NCBI GenBank assembly: GCA_025201375.1 | Contig: JAIWZP010000005.1 | Coordinates: forward strand, 372,001 to 436,000 | DNA length: 64,000 nt | Direction of reading: 5' to 3' | Source of the DNA: Gongronella butleri | Lineage: Eukaryota; Mucoromycota; Mucoromycetes; Mucorales; Cunninghamellaceae | Shown: one piece after another, positions 43,941 through 55,183 of the stretch | Numbering within the stretch: position 1 is the first letter of the stretch | Layout of the letters: every line of letters starts with the position of its first letter | Translations under genes and position numbers: made by a program | The notes under the pieces: generated by a model | Databases searched by the model: none | Seen by the model: only the letters and a program-made list of their open reading frames with translations | What the model was told of the DNA's origin: nothing

Positions 43941-46862
43941 TCAGGCCTGGCCCTTGTCCAATTTGTCCATCCAGTCTTCTGGGATGACGGGGACCAAGAG
44001 TCGTTCCTTGACAATGTGCTCATTCTTGCTGCGGAGCGGGGTGACTGCGGATGCATTGGTGGGCACCGAGAAGGGTAACATGAATTTGGAATCGCGTGTC
44101 TCCATGATGGCCTTGTCGTCGTCTTCGCGATCTGGCAAATCCACGCTCTTTTTCGATGTGGTGCTGCTGTCGACGGACGGTTGAGGTGCCATGTCGACGG
44201 CGGTCGTGGCGGCGGCGGTGGTCTCCTTGTCGTCACGATTTTCGTCGTTTTCATTGTCGTTTGCTTCTTTTTCGGCCTGTGTTGGTGTCGGCGGCGACGT
44301 GGAGGAGGAAGAAGAGAGCATGGACGACATGAATGTCAAGACCATGCTTTCGCGGCGCTTATCGGGCGCGGGCTGCGAATGTGAGCGTGCCATGGCGGCG
44401 GCGGTGTCCTTTTTGGCAGCATTTTGTGTGGTTGCGGAATTGGACGTGGTGGTGGTGCGAGCCTGGTGGTGCCTGATGGTGTCCTCTGCAAGCTGCATGG
44501 CATATTTTTCGACTTCTTCAGGAACACGCGTCTCATTGACTTCATAACGATAATTGACGACACAACGCTTGACCTGGAGAGCATTGAGCACGTCAAAGGC
44601 CTTGACGGTGTTGATGAAGCTGACGAGGTCGGTCAATTGCGTGAGACACTGCAGCAATTGGAGCAATTGCGTGGTGGGCGTCAGGTACGAGGCGAGGCTG
44701 GCGGGCAGTTGGTTGGCGCGGATCCAGTCCTCAATGTGCGACAAATTCATACGGATCTGCAGCGCCTTTGAGCGGCAGAGCATCTTTTTGTTGGTCAGGA
44801 TACGATTGAACAGCTCGCACGACAAGTAATGGAAGAATTGCGCAAGCACCTGGATGATGATGGTCGGATGCACGTCGTACGATTGCAAAACAAACAGCGT
44901 CGACGACAACAGGCTTGTAATCGATTGTGGCGAGATGGCCATGTTTTGTGGCCGTGCCTTGAGTCGCGCCGTGTGCTCCAACAGCAATGCTTGCGACGAC
45001 GTGGGCGACGATGTCGACCCATTGCCATTGACGTGAGTTGTCGCGCCATTGGTCAATGGATTGCTCACATTGCGCTTCATGGCAATCCCATTTTGATGGT
45101 GCGGTGGCTGCTGCGATGACACACCATTGGTCGTGCTGTTGCCATTGGTCGTGGTCGTGTCGAGAATCACTGAGCGGCGATGGCTGTTGCTGCGACGGAA
45201 AAATCGCTGCCAATCATCGGCAAAATTCACCTGGTCCATGCCTGGGATCTCGTCGTGCTCAAGCAACGCAGGGCCTAGCACCTTGTTCATGCGCCGCTCG
45301 AGGTCGTTGATCAGGATCGTGTAAATCTCGGAAATCAGCTCAGACAGGCCCAATTGATGCATGGCCGTCGCCACCACAAGCCCGCCATCCTTTTTCAAAT
45401 AATGGAGCAACTGCGTGGCATTCGTCATCCAAAACGCAAGCACATGGATGTTGCGCGTGTTGCCCTAAAAATAAAGGGAAGGGGGAGAGAGAGAAAACGT
45501 CAATTTTGTGCTCCACTTCCCCAAATTTTTTTTTTTACCTTGATGGTGGCGGTCATACGTTGCATGGCGCCGTCCAGCACATTGTCAAGAAGGTCTTGCG
45601 AGGAAAAGTAGTGGGCGAAGCGCGCGCTGAGAAAGACCACGTTGGCGGGTATACAAATCTCCAATTGCGAGCGCATGGGCAGCTGGATGTGTGTGATGAC
45701 GGTGTCAAGGATGTAGGGCAGGTCCTTTTCGTTGAAGACGAACATTTGGTCGGGCAAGCACTTGTCCCACTGGAATTCGCTGCTGAGGAGCGACGGGTCG
45801 TCTAGTGCGTCGTCGTCGTCGTTTTCGTCATTTTCATGGCCATGTTCGCCGCCATGGTCATCATGTTGCGCGTGTTCTGGGTGGTCATGGTCCAGGTCGT
45901 GCATATCCAGCTTCATGACGGACTCGAGCAGCCGCTTGCGACGATCGGCCTCCTCGGACATGAACGAATCATAGCCCTCGACGGTCGATTGATAGTAAAA
46001 ATCAAGGTCGCCGGCCGTCGACGACGACGAAGACAGACTGCCACCATTGCGGAACGCGCTGGACGTCGACGAGAAGCTGTCACGCGGATTGGTCGCCAAA
46101 ATGTCAATCATCTTTTGATTGTCCGTATTGACAAAGTCAAACACCGTGCGGCCCTTGGACGATTTCGTCTGTGCAGACGCGCCATGATCCAGCAAATGCT
46201 TCACCACCTGCTCGTGGTTGTTGTTCGTGGCCCACATGAGCGCTGACCATCCAACTGGTCATACAAAAGAAAAAAAAAAGAGCAGTAATAAATGAGCGGT
46301 CGTACAATGAATAAATGCAACAATCCATCTAAAAATGAAGCCCATCCGGCCCTTTTTTTTTTTGGTCCCTAGAATGGGGGGTGTCCTTACAAGCGTCTTG
46401 GATGTCGGTCTTTGCACCGGCAACCAGCAAATGATGCACAATGTCCACTTTTCCAAAGCAAGAGGCATAGATCAGCGGCGTTGTGCCGTCATCGTCCTTG
46501 TTGTTGACGTCGATAAAGGGACGAAACGGGTCATTGAGCAGCTTTTGGACCTTTTCGCTATCGCCCGACGAGCATGCGCGCCAAAAGACCTTGGCCAGCT
46601 TGGTTTTTTTCTTTGCTTCGTCCTCCAATTCCAGCCATTGATCATCATTGTCGTCATTGTCGTCCGTGTCCGAGTCATCATTGGTCGTGGCCGTTGACGA
46701 CTCGCGACTGCCAATCATTTCGGACAGCTGCTTGTAGCTTTCTTGCAGCCGCTGGGACATTTCATCATAGCTCATATTCTCGTACTGCTTGCGAATAGCG
46801 TCATCCGTCGCGTCGTGTTCCTGGATGATGGCCAAGTCCGATTTCAGGTCGTGCGAGGTCAT
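43941..46862 (-). CDS. Ankyrin-repeat protein with DIL (dilute) domain
   Basis: Exons 46862-46391, 46254-45539 and 45464-43941; 903 aa. After an acidic helical N-terminus (about 1-95) come ankyrin repeats (VFWRACSSGDSEKVQKLL, DDDGTTPLIYASCFGKVDIVHHLLVAG, FGWSALMWATNNNHEQVVKHLLDHGA). A His/Asp-rich linker follows, then a DIL domain of about 370 residues (LLHYLKKDGGLV, GLSELISEIYTILINDLERRM, FFHYLSCELFNRILTNKKMLC, IRMNLSHIEDWIR, LQLLQCLTQLTDL). The tail is low complexity and ends VPVIPEDWMDKLDKGQA. DIL is the cargo-binding fold of class V myosins; here there is no motor, so a cargo or vesicle adaptor role is inferred. It is divergent from another ankyrin protein. Confidence 0.92.
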
Positions 46863-47595
46863 TGTCCATACATAAACCCAAGAAAAAAGGCGTGGTCAAT
46901 AATATAGGGAGGGGGAAACCCAAGAGAGAAAGAGAAAAAAAAAAAAAAAGAGAGAGGAGATAAAAGGGGAGGGGTAAGCGAGACAGGCGTGTTTGAGAGG
47001 GGAAGGGTTGCGATGGAGGAGAGAGACAGAGAGGGGGCCTAGAAAAGAGTTTGAAAAGACGGAAGAAAAAAAAAAGAGGGGAAAAAGAAATAAAAAAAGG
47101 GGAGAATTGGGAAACCTGGACCTTTTTCAATGGTTGCACACAAAACCCATCCAAATGGCCAACAAGCAAAGGGAATCATATAAAGAGCGAATGGCATGAT
47201 CCATCCATGCGCGATTCGCGCCGATGCGCGTCCCTTTTCCGCACTTTTCTTCTCTTTTCTGCTATTTTACTGCGCGCGTGATAAAAATAAAAATAAGCGT
47301 TGCCATTCTTGCATGATGAGCCGCGTACGTCACAAGGGGAGAGAGGGGGGAAAATGTAAACAAAATGTTCACTTTTGGCAGAAACGGGGCCACGCGTTGA
47401 ATTAGCAGGGCGAGAAGCGCGGAAATTGAATTTTGCGCATCGATTGGATCTCCGACATCAAGGGGGAAACGGGGAACCAGAGATGCCCCCCTTTTTCTTT
47501 TTGGGCTGCAGCACGTTCTGCTTTTTTCTCTTTTTTTTTTTTCCCCTCGCTTTTCGCACCTTTTTTGCTTTTTTGTGCGTGTCATCCCGCAGACC
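46863..47595. promoter_or_regulatory. Divergent region between Ank-DIL and Ank-DysF-FYVE genes
   Basis: 733 bp, purine-rich over the first 240 bp (GA-rich leader of the Ank-DIL gene) and T/C-rich next to the FYVE gene. No further gene seen. Confidence 0.45.
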
Positions 47596-50335
47596 ATGTC
47601 AACCATTGTTGAGTTTTGCACGCCACCCGTGCCTGGCGAGACGCACAAGTATTACGGGGATGCGCACAACAGCCTGATCAAGCTGCCTGGGTTCCAATTG
47701 GCGCCGCCGTCGCCGCCGCCGCCCGTCGTCACGTCCGCGGCGTCGCGCCAGGCCAGCACAAGGACCATCGACCGCGCACCGGCACCCGCGCCCACGCCTA
47801 TGGCGGTAGAGGCTTCTGTTGCGTCTGTTGCTTCTGCCACAATGGCCGTGACGGCGGCAGCGACGGCGGCGACGCCTATCGCGCCCGTGCCCGTGACGCC
47901 GTCGCCGTCGCAACCGGTTGCTGCCGCGGCCAAACGGCCTTCCAACGACCGCACGCTGCACGACCTGGCGGCCGCAGGCAATGTGCTTGTGCTTAAACAG
48001 GTTTTGCTTTTGCTGCCAGACCCGCTCAAGGCCGTCAATGACGCGCAAGGTGCCACTGGGTACACACCACTCCATTATGCCGCCGCACGCGGCCACATCG
48101 AGGTCGTCCAATGTCTGCTCGATGACTATGCCGTCTCGGTCGACGCGCGCGACAAAGAAGGAGAGGTAAAAAAATTTAAAAAAAAATCGCAAATGGAACA
48201 CGCAAAACGCGATTTTTTTTCACGAATTTATAATTTTTTTTTCATTGATTGATTTTAGACGCCTTTGCTCAAGGCCGCTTACAATGGCCATTACGGCACG
48301 GTCAAGTTCTTGCTTGGGAAAAAGGCCAACATCCACCAAAAGGACAAGGATGGATGGACGGCGCTGCACAATGCATGTGCACGCGGCAATCTCCACATTG
48401 TGCGTCTTCTCATCCACCACGGCGCACGCGTCGACGTCAAGAGCAAGATGGGCCACACACCACTCAGTAAGGCATCCATATAAAAAAGGAAAAAAAGGGG
48501 GGGAGGAGACACTGACGCGCTTTTCTTAATCTTTTTTTTTTTCTAGTGAATGCGGCGTCCAAAGGGTTCATTTCCATTGTCGAGTATTTGCTGGACGAGG
48601 CACACGCCAACCCACTCATTAAAAACAACAATGGCGAGGCCGCGTACGACGCCAGCGCGGCGTCGGGCGAGGCGTATGTATGCGAGCTTCTCGAAAAGGG
48701 AGGCAAAAAATGGTGGCACACGCAGCGCAGCCAAGGTGAGAGAACCCATCCTTTTTGCCGTCCAATGGCGGGCGACACGTCAATTCTCATTTTTTTTTTT
48801 TTGTTCTGTCTTGCATAGGTGGCGCGTCCGTGTACGACGTGGTGCAGTACCACGTGTCTGTTGTGGTGATTTTGCACGAAAACCAACGAGCAACGTCGCT
48901 GCTTGGCCTGTCACGGCCGCAATTTGGCCCTGGGGCGCTCACCAAGCAGGATGTGCGCGGTCCATGGTCGCTGCACCCGTCGGGCACGCCGTCGCGCAAA
49001 GATACCGTGACCCTGCCGCGTGCCACGGACGAGCATAGTGCGAATTGGTGCTGGATGACCGAGTGGGACATGGATCTGCGCGATCCACGCGTCGACCCGA
49101 CATCCGGCTGGCAGTACGCGCGCTCCTTTGACGTGCCTGACGACCAGTGGACACCCGTCGCGCCCACATCAGGTGCAGGATGGGTCCGCCGCAGACGTTG
49201 GGTCCGCGTCATGAACAGACAGGCAAGCTTCAATGGCACCATGGCCGTCCCACAAACAGACTACCTCGCACGCGCAGACGACCTCCTCGCCACCCTCGAC
49301 ACTTTTGTCGCCGACGACAACGACGATCAGACACGCATCCGCGCACTCACAAACGAATTGCGCGTCTACGAAGAGTCTATGCAACTCCTGCGCGCAGGCG
49401 TCAAGGGTATGAAAAAGAGAGAGAGAGAGAGAAATATCGGTCCTCAAATGGATAAAACTGTGTGTGAAAAAAAAGCGGATGAAAGAATGAAAAATAGGGT
49501 AATCGACAGACATTGACGCTCGCCCATCTTTATTTTTCCTTTAGACGACCTTAATCCGTACCGCAAGGAACGCGCAAACCAACAGATCCAGGTGCACGCT
49601 GTGCGGATTGAGGCGCTCAATGCGGAAATTGGACGTCTGGCGCCGCAGCTGGCGACGCCCATCTCATCGGTGCCGTACAATGCAGAATTGGCGCGCGAAC
49701 TGGGCTTTTCGTCATCGCCCCAGGGCGGCAGTGGCAGTGGCGGAGGTGGTGGCGCCATGTCGCGCAGCCACAGCACCAGCGCGCACGACACGCACGGCGA
49801 CAATGACACGGATGACGATGACGACAACGATCATCATCACGCAGCATCGTCCAAGCGCAACAGATACCCGACGGACGGCGGCAATGCGCAAGACTTGGAC
49901 AGCAATCCGTGGTCCGTGGGCGACCGATCGTCGCTACTTGGAAAGCAGCAGCGGCCATTTACCCTGGACGACGACCAGAGCAGCGCATCGTCTCTGCTGC
50001 AGCACATCCACTTTGATACCAACCCGCACGCCGCCACTACACGCGTCCATAGCCACAGCAACAGCAACCGCGATGCCCATAACGGCGTCTGGGAGTCGGA
50101 TGCCGACGTCAAGGAGTGCAGACGATGCAATAAACGCTTTGGCCTGCTCAATCGCCGCCATCATTGCAGACGCTGCGGCCTCATCGTCTGTGACAAGTGC
50201 TCCTCGTCCCGCGCCATCCTTGCAGCAACCGAAATCGTCCAAAACCCCGTCGGTAAAATCGCATCCCACGTCCTCGAGGCCCAGTACCAGCGAATATGCG
50301 ACAAGTGCTATGCCGACCTCGGCATCAGCTCGTAA
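47596..50335 (+). CDS. Ankyrin - dysferlin domain - FYVE zinc-finger protein
   Basis: Exons 47596-48165, 48259-48466, 48547-48735, 48819-49406 and 49545-50335; 781 aa. N-terminus with a Pro/Ala linker; ankyrin repeats at about 120-310 (TGYTPLHYAAARGHIEVVQCLL, TPLLKAAYNGHYGTVKFLL, DGWTALHNACARGNLHIVRLL, then MNAASKGFISIVEYLL). A DysF-type domain follows (VVVILHENQRA, GPWSLHPSG, NWCWMTEWDMDLRDP, GWQYARSF, WVRRRRWVRVMNR; Trp/Arg pairs as in Pex23/TECPR1). Near the end is a FYVE finger: WESD, RRHHCR and eight Cys in four CxxC pairs. FYVE binds PI3P on endosomes and DysF occurs in peroxisome and autophagy membrane proteins, so an endosomal or autophagic membrane role is inferred. I know of no named fungal protein with exactly this set. 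Confidence 0.92.
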
Positions 50336-50445
50336 AAGCGGGAGAGAAAGAAAAAAGTGTATGCCTCTCTCCTCCCATCGACCCATCCCTATGCCATCAT
50401 GATTGTATACAAGGCACAAATAAATCTGTCCTTTTTTTATCCATT

Positions 50446-50612
50446 ATGATACAGTATGATATTTTATGATACTGTATGATTCTATCATATGATATGCGCA
50501 AACCGCAAAGCGCTTCGTCATGGCAAGGTTTTTACTGTATGATATTTGTTTGGCAAATTGACATACGATCATATCATACCGTACGTATCATATCATATGA
50601 TACGTATCTCGC
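50446..50612. repeat. ATGATACTGTAT / ATCATATGAT palindrome cluster
   Basis: About 165 bp dense in TATGATAC, ACTGTAT, ATCATATGAT and GTATCATA, many overlapping and self-complementary, beginning just after the FYVE gene's likely polyadenylation site (AATAAA at 50420). Confidence 0.7.
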
Positions 50613-50640
50613 CTCTCGCGACAAAAAGAGCAAAAGTTGA

Positions 50641-51850
50641 CCAAGCTATTACGTATCATGCACCGTTGTCGAGTCCAAATTTTGACAATTTTTTGCAAAG
50701 CGTTACGTAAAAATTACAGTATACCGGTAAAATGATGCCCACAAATGGGCACAACCTTGTCATAGATTGTGTTTGCTCGCCCGATGAACGAACTTGCTTG
50801 CACGCTTGCAAAAGTCGATGATCATCATCAAACGTACCGGTAGTAGGATTAATTTTCAATTTCAATTTTATGTTTTACTGTAGTATCGACAACTGGAAAA
50901 ACAATACAGTAATATAATCAACAGTGCTTTTGACGCGTGGAAGGCAGCTGCTGCTGAATCATCTCCATCGAATGAAACAAGTTTGTTCATCACCACGATG
51001 ATGCGATCAAAACTGATGACAGAGAAAATCCACTTTTTCAACAAAATCTTTAATGGCGATTTGCTCGACAATGATCTATTAAAACAAGCGATTTTTATTG
51101 CAGATTTCTACAGTAACAAGCAGGATGCAATAAGCATTCAATGAGATGACTTGCAGTGCGCTAGTAGCTTGAGTTTTAACTTTTTGCATCTGTCATTTCA
51201 CCAGCCTGCAGCCCACCAGTAATCAGCCCACAAAAAAGTGCAAAATGAAAAAATAAAAAAAATAATAAAAGTAATAAAAATTCCATGCAATCCACCACCT
51301 TAATTTGGAAGTGTCAAACCTTAAATTTTTGCAAAAAATCTTGCCCAAAGTAGGCACTTTTCTCAGTCGATCGCCGTTCATGCGTCACTCTTTGGATTTT
51401 TATTATCAAGTTGGAGCAACCTGCCATTTTTTCAGCCAATAATAGCAAATCGTCAGAGTTACCTGTTTGGGATGCATTGATCACTCGGAGTTCGAAATTT
51501 CCCATATTTGGCATTTTCTGAGATTGAAAAGTGTGACCCCTGATGAGTGACTCCTGAATTTTTCAAAAGTGGTCGTAGCGCATTGGGCGTTTAAGCTTCT
51601 TTGTTGTAAAATTTGCGCTGAATGCGATGCGGGTGTTTTTGAACGGGCTCGGACATGCAGATGGCGAGATGAATGCAAAAAAGGACAAATACGTATGACG
51701 TTTTTGGCATTTTCGAGTCCAAAAAAAATCGGGTGAGGCCGTCCTGTAGAGTACTGGGCCGAAGTTTATGCCGAGACACAGGTTTCATTGACGGGCAAGA
51801 AGTAGGCTGTAAAAAAATTCTGGAGGCACAGCAAACCGGCAAAATTCGAA
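50641..51850 (+). repeat. Dispersed repeat family B, copy 2
   Basis: Colinear with 17321-18600; the 3' half (51180-51740) is very close to 17935-18480. The reverse-strand frame that is open in copy 1 is broken here by indels. Confidence 0.8.
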
Positions 51851-53044
51851 AAAATACAGGATGAGTTCGCGGGCTTGTCTACGTACTCGTTGGCTACAGC
51901 AGTACTTGGTCAGTTGGCCAAACGATCGTCAAAAAACGAGCGAGGATCCACTCTTTTTGTCTCACATACACGTTTTCTTCCTGTCACGTTTTCAGCAGAG
52001 CCCACTTAATCACAGTTTTTTTCCCTGAGAAAAATCGTTCAAAACGTCAAAAGACGAATTAAAGTATCATACAGTATGATATGGTAATTGCAAATTTTAC
52101 ACGTGGTCAGCGAACAGCGATTAAGGTCGTACCCTCCTGACGCGTCATAGGTAATACTGTATGCAGGAGATAGGTAGGCTTGGCGCTACCTTGGCCTTGA
52201 GCCCTGCCTTGCTGATACCCGAGGTTGCAGCAATCATCGAGGAGTGATCGCTTGGCAGCGCGTTGAAATTGGTTGGATTTTATTCCCGGAACAAAGACGC
52301 GTCGCGACTCGCACGCAAGCGCGTTTTTCAACATGATCACGATCATCGTTTGCAGACGTGGTGCGCAGTCACCCGGTACGGAATGACGCGATTTTTAAAC
52401 GAAATCGGCTCGAATGTCGTAGATTTTTACCACTATTGCGATTTTCTCGACAACATGCAAGTGGATCTCCCCTTCTCCGGTATGTTTGATGCATATCGCT
52501 CGCTCGGTAGCGCCACCGCCAAGAAATGAAGCGGGAATCGAAGCGCATGTCGGCATGTGCGCACCAAGATGATTTGTGGCAATCAAACACAATATCTGCA
52601 TTAGTGTTTGCTCGTAGGTCACTCTCAGGGCCACAAAATGAAGCTAAACTATCATGCAGTATTATAAAATCTCGGAGCGCGTCTCTTACTGTATATTGTG
52701 GATGCAAGGGATGCAGCGGACATAGGGAGATCACCGCGAAAAAAAAGACAAAAACAAGCTAATTTTCGATTCATGACCGTTCAAACCCTTTAATATTGCA
52801 CATGATAAAAGCAGGACACGATGATACACCATGAACGGCCGTGCCAGTTGCAGTGGTGTGCACAAGTTGCACGGATATAGGGTAAGGTGGATGGGCAAAA
52901 ACGAAAAAGCAGATGTGGCCAACGTCGGGGTTCGAATGCAAGCATTTGAATGGTCTCCCATATTTTTTCTCTCTTTGTGTCTCTTTCTTTTTCTTTTTTA
53001 CGTGCCCCCTTTTTGATTCTCGTTCTCTCTTTTTTTTTTCTCAC
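51851..53044. other. Gene-free stretch before TAF12
   Basis: Contains ATCATACAGTATGATATGG at about 52063, TACTGTATGC at 52155, and short ORFs (52263-52529 + and 52369-52734 -) with no family resemblance. The last 80 bp is a pyrimidine-rich leader of TAF12. Confidence 0.5.
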
Positions 53045-54875
53045 ATGGCATCGAATCCAGGACAAGGTGCGGGCATGCTTTCACAGCAACAGCAACAGCA
53101 GCAAGCGCAACAGCAGCAGCAGATCCGGATTGTGGTCACGCAGTGCCAGCAGGCGATTGAGGCGGTGGGAGCGACGCTGACGGAGGTACGTCAAAAGCTC
53201 GAGCAGCCGAATGTTGCAGCGGGCGAGCAGGATCGTCTGCGTGCACAGGAGCAGGAGCTGCAGCAGCGGCTCAACAGCTACCAGACGGTGCTGCGCAACC
53301 TTTTGAACCCACAAATGCAGCACCAGCAAGCGCTCGCGCTGTTGCGCCGACAACAACAGCTCCAGCAGCAGCAACAACAACAGCAACAACAACAACAGGC
53401 GCCCATGGGCATGGACGCCAATGGGCCTGGGTCGCCTGCACAATTCATGCCAAATCAGATGCGTAAGGAAATGGGGCGACGGCAACATGGGGGACGAAGA
53501 GCGCGACTTTTTTTGCAGCGATTGACGCGTTTTTTTTTTTGTTTTTTTTTTTGTTTTATCTATTCATTCATGATCCAATTAGGCAACATGGGGATGAATG
53601 CGTCGCCACGACCGCCCGCAGGCACGTCATCGCCACGGCCCATGATGAATGCACAGGTGCCGGTGAGCAACACGACGAGTTTGCCTCCTCATCTGGCAAA
53701 TAGCCTTCAGCAAGGGATGTATTCGTCGTTTTCCGCGGCCAATCCACTGGCGTCGCCACAACAACAACAACAGCAGCAGCAACAGCAACAACAAGGCCAA
53801 ATGGGCATGATGTCCAATGGTCCTGGCAATGCGGCCCTGTTTGCGTCTCAGCAACAACCACCACCAACACCACAGCAACAACAACAACAGCAACAGCAAC
53901 CAGGCATGTCCAATGCCGCGAATTTGGCGGCCGTGGCAGCAGCAGCGGCCGCCGCAGCGACGTCCAACCACGCACAGCAGCAAACACCGTCGTCCAATGG
54001 CCTGCTCATGTCGTCGGCGCCCACTTCTTCAGTGCCCGCCACGGTCAATGCGCCATCCAATGTATCCACGGCCACATCCGCGCCCACAGCCGCAGCAGGA
54101 GCAGCATCCAATGTCGCTGCTGCCGCCGCTGCCGCTGCTGCCGCTGCCAATGTGTCGGCCGCTCCTTCCACCAGCATGTCCGCCAATGCACCTGTCACGA
54201 CGCCGTCGGCCGCGTCGGCCGCGCCCGCCGCCACCACCGCCGCCGCACATGCCAATACCAAGAAGAAGACGTCCGCCGCCGCTCAGGCCGTCGCACAAAA
54301 CAATGCCAATGAAATGCTCGACACGGACGGTGTGCCTCGCGTCCTTGCCAAGCGCAAAATTCAAGAACTTGTCGGTCAAATCGACCCTTCCGAGCGTCTC
54401 GAGCCCGAAGTCGAGGATGTAAAATCACAAGAAAAAGAAAAAAAGAAAAATCCAAATGATCCCCCGCTCATTTCTTTTTCCACCTCCCCCCCTTAGATCT
54501 TGCTGGAGGTCGCCGACGAGTTTATCGAATCAGTAACGACATTTGCATGCCGCCTTGCCAAGCATCGAAAGTCGGACACGCTGGAAGTCAAGGATTTACA
54601 GCTGCATCTTGGTAAAAAAAAAAAAAAAAAAAAGATGATGACGAAAAAAGAGCGTTGCTCGCCGGGTGTCTCCGTGCGCGCTGACTCACTCCGATGGGGT
54701 CCTTCTTTTTCTTTTATTATTTCCAGAGCGCAATTGGAACATCCGGATCCCTGGGTTTGCCTCGGACGACATCCGGTCGTTGCGCAAGACGCAAATCCCC
54801 TCCAGCTACCAGGCCAAGGTCCAGGCGGTGCACAATGCCAAGGCGCAGGCACCATCGAACACCAAAAAGGACTAG
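53045..54875 (+). CDS. TAF12: TFIID/SAGA subunit TAF12
   Basis: Exons 53045-53462, 53583-54418, 54497-54611 and 54727-54875; 505 aa. The first 400 residues are dominated by Gln tracts (around 53083-53120, 53360-53398 and 53758-53795), Ala runs and Pro/Ser. The conserved TAF12 histone fold occupies about 390-480: [82 protein letters not shown]12 pairs with TAF4 in TFIID and with Ada1 in SAGA. Size and Gln-richness are like yeast Taf12. All four exons keep frame; the intron after the R of NQMR is flanked by GTAAGG and TTAG. Confidence 0.95.
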
Positions 54876-55183
54876 AAAGCCACTATTATTGAAAAAAATG
54901 GACGATGCAAAATTAAAAAAAAAAAACGAACAATGGGACCTGGCTCCATTTGTTTGCATGAATCATGCGAACAATTTATTTCAAAAAAAAAAAAAAGGTG
55001 GAGAAATGCGGCCATTTTTCCGCGGTTCTTCGATAAATGTGGGGCAATGAAAGGGGCAGGCGGCGGAGTTCCATTGGCGGGGTGGTGGAGAAAAAAAAAA
55101 GGTTGCCCTTTCCCATCCGCTCTCTTTCTTTCCTGTTTTTTTTTCTCCCCACCCCTCTTTTTTTTATTTCTGTCCCCTTCGCC
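54876..55183. other. Spacer between TAF12 and the transcription-factor gene
   Basis: 308 bp with several A-runs then a T-rich leader. No gene; the two genes run in the same direction. Confidence 0.5.

Noticed and set aside
52925..52945. GGGGTTCGAATGC, resembling a tRNA T-loop
   Set aside because: No pairing T-stem, acceptor stem or A-box upstream; it is within the TAF12 leader.
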